DNA of 64,000 bases from Roseburia sp. (lineage in GTDB: Bacteria; Bacillota; Clostridia; Oscillospirales; Ruminococcaceae), in the NCBI GenBank assembly GCA_023666265.1, contig JAMPCH010000005.1, positions 22,779 through 86,778 of the forward strand. The letters are read 5' to 3'. Within the stretch, counting starts at the first letter, position 1. The number at the start of each line of letters is the position of its first letter. The notes under the pieces were generated by a model that worked only from the letters and a program-made list of their open reading frames with translations, did not search any database and was not told where the DNA came from. Both the position numbers and the translations under genes were made by a program. Positions 62,285-64,000 of the stretch are shown here, one piece after another.

Positions 62285-62378
62285 TTACGGGTCACATCGG
62301 ACGGCAGAGCCGACCGTTGGGAAATATTATCGGAAAAAGAACCGTTGTAAAAAGGCGGTCTCTTGGGAAAGGAGAAAA

Positions 62379-62741
62379 ATGGAGAAAACAGCAATACGCT
62401 TTGAACCCGAACTCAAAGCAGAAATACAAAATATGTTGAGCGAAGCCAACGCAACCTCGATGGCGGATTTTGTACGGCAGGCTACGGAATTTTATATCGC
62501 TTACTTGCGGCAAAAGAAAAGCATAGATTTTCTCGCACCTCTGCTTGCGCAGACGATAAAGAACGAAATCGAAAGCGTGGAGCGGAACGTCTCGCAAATG
62601 ATTTACAAACTCGCCGTCGAGCAAGCGATCTCAAATAATATTGTCGCTTGCTATAACGGAGTGAGCGATGAAACCGTCAGGGAGCTTCGTGAGATGTGCT
62701 CCAAAGATGTCGCGGAGAATAAACGGGATCATAACATTTGA
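62379..62741 (+). CDS. Ribbon-helix-helix relaxosome accessory (MobC-like) protein
   Basis: 120 residues. The N-terminus TAIRFEPELKAEIQNMLSEA then SMADFVRQATEFYI is a ribbon-helix-helix DNA-binding unit; the rest is helical. Located directly before the relaxase gene (36-base gap), as expected for a protein that binds oriT and positions the relaxase. ATG after AAAGGAGAAAA. Confidence 0.8.
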   Translation: MEKTAIRFEPELKAEIQNMLSEANATSMADFVRQATEFYIAYLRQKKSIDFLAPLLAQTIKNEIESVERNVSQMIYKLAVEQAISNNIVACYNGVSDETVRELREMCSKDVAENKRDHNI

Positions 62742-62777
62742 GGAAGCGTTGCGCTTTCAAAATTCGGAGGACAAATA

Positions 62778-63998
62778 ATGCCGAAACTTATATGCACAAG
62801 CCGTTTTATCAAGAACCCAAAAGCAAGCGGCGCGGGAGATTTTATAAAATATATGGGAACGCGCGAGGGCGTGGAAAAATTATCAAACGGATATGACAAC
62901 AAACCTGCCACCCAAAAGTAGCACACTCTAATTTGCGATTTGCTAAAAGCATATTCGCCCGCTTGGGAATATCCCGAATTGCAAAAGTATATTTCCGAGC
63001 ATACAAAAGGCGCGACAACCGAATGCATAAGTGCGTTCATAGAGCGTAACGCCGACCAAATCAAAGGCGTGAAAAAGTTGGTCTCGTATATGGCTGAACG
63101 TCCCGACGTTGAGAAACTCGGAAAACATGGTTTGTTTTCGCAGACCGATGATAAAATCGACTTAGACAAGGTATGCAATGAGGTCGCGAACCACAAAGGG
63201 ATAATCTGGACTCACGTCATCAGCTTGACACGCGAAGATGCGGAACGGCTCGGCTACAACAATGCTAATGCGTGGAAAAATCTTGTTCGCAGGAACGCAA
63301 TGCAGATTGCGGAAGCGCATAAAATTCCTATTTCGGAAATGAGATGGTATGCGGCGTTTCATAATACCGCTCATCACCCGCATATTCATCTGGTTGTCTA
63401 CTCCGAAAATATAAAGCACGGCTACTTGACGAAAAAGGAAATCGATTCTCTCCATAGCATTTTCGCAAACGATATTTTCCGCAATGAGATGTATCATCTT
63501 TTCTCGCTCCAAACTCAAATGAGGAACGAGGTAAAGCAGGAGACGCAGAGAAAAATTGATGAACTTATAAAGCGTTCTTCAGAAAGCATTCCTTGTAGCG
63601 AGAATTTTAATAACCTCATATTCCAACTTGCAGTGCAACTGAAAAAGCATAAAGGCAAAAAGTTGTACGGATACTTACAAAAGAGTGACAAAATCGTAGT
63701 CGACGCCATAGTTAAGGAACTCGCTAAAGATAGCCGAATCGCGGATTTTTACGCTGAATGGAATAATATCAATCGGCAGAAATTATCAATTTATCATAAC
63801 AAGCCCGATCCCGACATTCCGCTTGAAGATAACAAAGAGTTCCGCAGCATTAAAAACGCGATCATAAAAGCAGTGGTCGAGTTGGATAGCAATATTGATA
63901 TTACGAACTCCAATTCTAAGGTCACCGATTTGGTCACCTTGTGGGTTAGGTCTTGTCTGAAAAATAAAAGTTGCACAAAAAGACAAAATATGATATAA
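62778..63998 (+). CDS. MobP-type relaxase with in-frame TAG at codon 48
   Basis: 406 codons read through a TAG at 62919-62921. Start ATG has CGGAGG upstream: MPKLICTSRFIKNPKASGAG, YMGTREGVEKLS, PATQK-TAG-HTLICDLLKAY. After the TAG follow family landmarks: VSYMAERPDVEKLGKHGLFS, WTHVISLTREDAERLGYNNA and the metal-binding FHNTAHHPHIHLVVYSE with three histidines. It nicks oriT to start transfer. In MobP3-like homologues the stop position is typically Gln/Lys-rich (PATKKQQELI). Without suppression the product is a 47-residue stub; an internal ATG start at 62940-63000 would lose the N-terminal strand. Confidence 0.82.
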
Positions 63999-63999
63999 T
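63971..63999 (+). promoter_or_regulatory. Promoter at the right edge
   Basis: TTGCAC (63971-63976), 17-base spacer, TATAAT (63994-63999), overlapping the end of the relaxase gene and pointing out of the window. Confidence 0.6.
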
Positions 64000-64000
64000 A

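Noticed and set aside
50758..62921. General reassignment of TAG to a sense codon in this organism
   Set aside because: The AraC gene (60380), spoIID (26006), the solute-binding protein (32994) and the membrane protein at 24009 end naturally in TAG, two of them directly before terminators.
1..64000. CRISPR arrays, tRNA and rRNA genes
   Set aside because: No regularly spaced direct repeats with unique spacers and no tRNA- or rRNA-like segments were recognised on either strand.

Overview
The window looks like the chromosome of a GC-rich, probably anaerobic, endospore-forming member of the Clostridia (Oscillospiraceae-like). Evidence: a SpoIID homologue, a fused IspD-IspF of the MEP pathway, a biotin-dependent carboxyltransferase set, PASTA-type and lipoprotein surface proteins, AAAGGAGG-type ribosome binding sites and TTGACA-N17-TATAAT promoters. 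No rRNA, tRNA or CRISPR array was seen. Genus is not claimed.

Two very different parts are joined near 48.84 kb. The left part (1 to about 48.8 kb) uses ATC for Ile and CTC for Leu and is full of structured intergenic repeats. It holds a PASTA pseudokinase and pheA (1-2.8 kb); a three-gene carboxyltransferase/biotin carrier set resembling transcarboxylase (4.6-7.9 kb); an HPr-kinase-like/Ser-His peptidase pair (8.7-9.9 kb); an operon with two M42 peptidases, a GNAT enzyme, a PLP lyase and a NUDIX protein (10-14.9 kb); a TIR-like protein, nadA, a heterodimeric ABC exporter and a response regulator (15.4-22.5 kb); lipoprotein, membrane protein, spoIID, mrp and leuS (22.7-29.6 kb); a NERD protein, a solute-binding lipoprotein and a leucine-rich-repeat lipoprotein (29.7-35 kb); thrS, a methyltransferase between inverted repeats, ispDF-hicB, thioredoxin and an HD protein (35.3-42.1 kb); and a LysR/MerR-controlled redox cassette (42.3-46.7 kb), followed by an esterase and a decayed ABC permease (46.7-48.8 kb).

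The junction (48.8-50.5 kb) carries an AT-richer nucleotidyltransferase gene and a non-coding stretch. The right part (50.6-64 kb) uses ATA, CTG and TTG freely and lacks the left-hand repeats. It holds a complete phosphate-starvation module: a surface phosphatase, a YibE/F membrane protein, pstS-C-A-B, phoU, phoB and phoR, with matching Pho boxes upstream of the phosphatase and of pstS. An AraC/GyrI regulator follows, then a mobilizable element (excisionase, winged-helix protein, ribbon-helix-helix protein, MobP-type relaxase).

The most unusual signals are: (1) in-frame TAG codons in two otherwise intact right-hand genes (phosphatase codon 46, relaxase codon 48); (2) a cloverleaf-shaped inverted repeat with no unpaired junction bases between the thrS promoter and thrS; (3) two inverted ~450-580 bp repeat elements enclosing a methyltransferase gene; (4) a kinase-like receptor lacking all three catalytic residues; (5) an A-AAA-AAG slippery site at the only well-placed start of the NERD gene; and (6) several families of palindromic repeats inserted between co-directional genes, one carrying a ribosome binding site.
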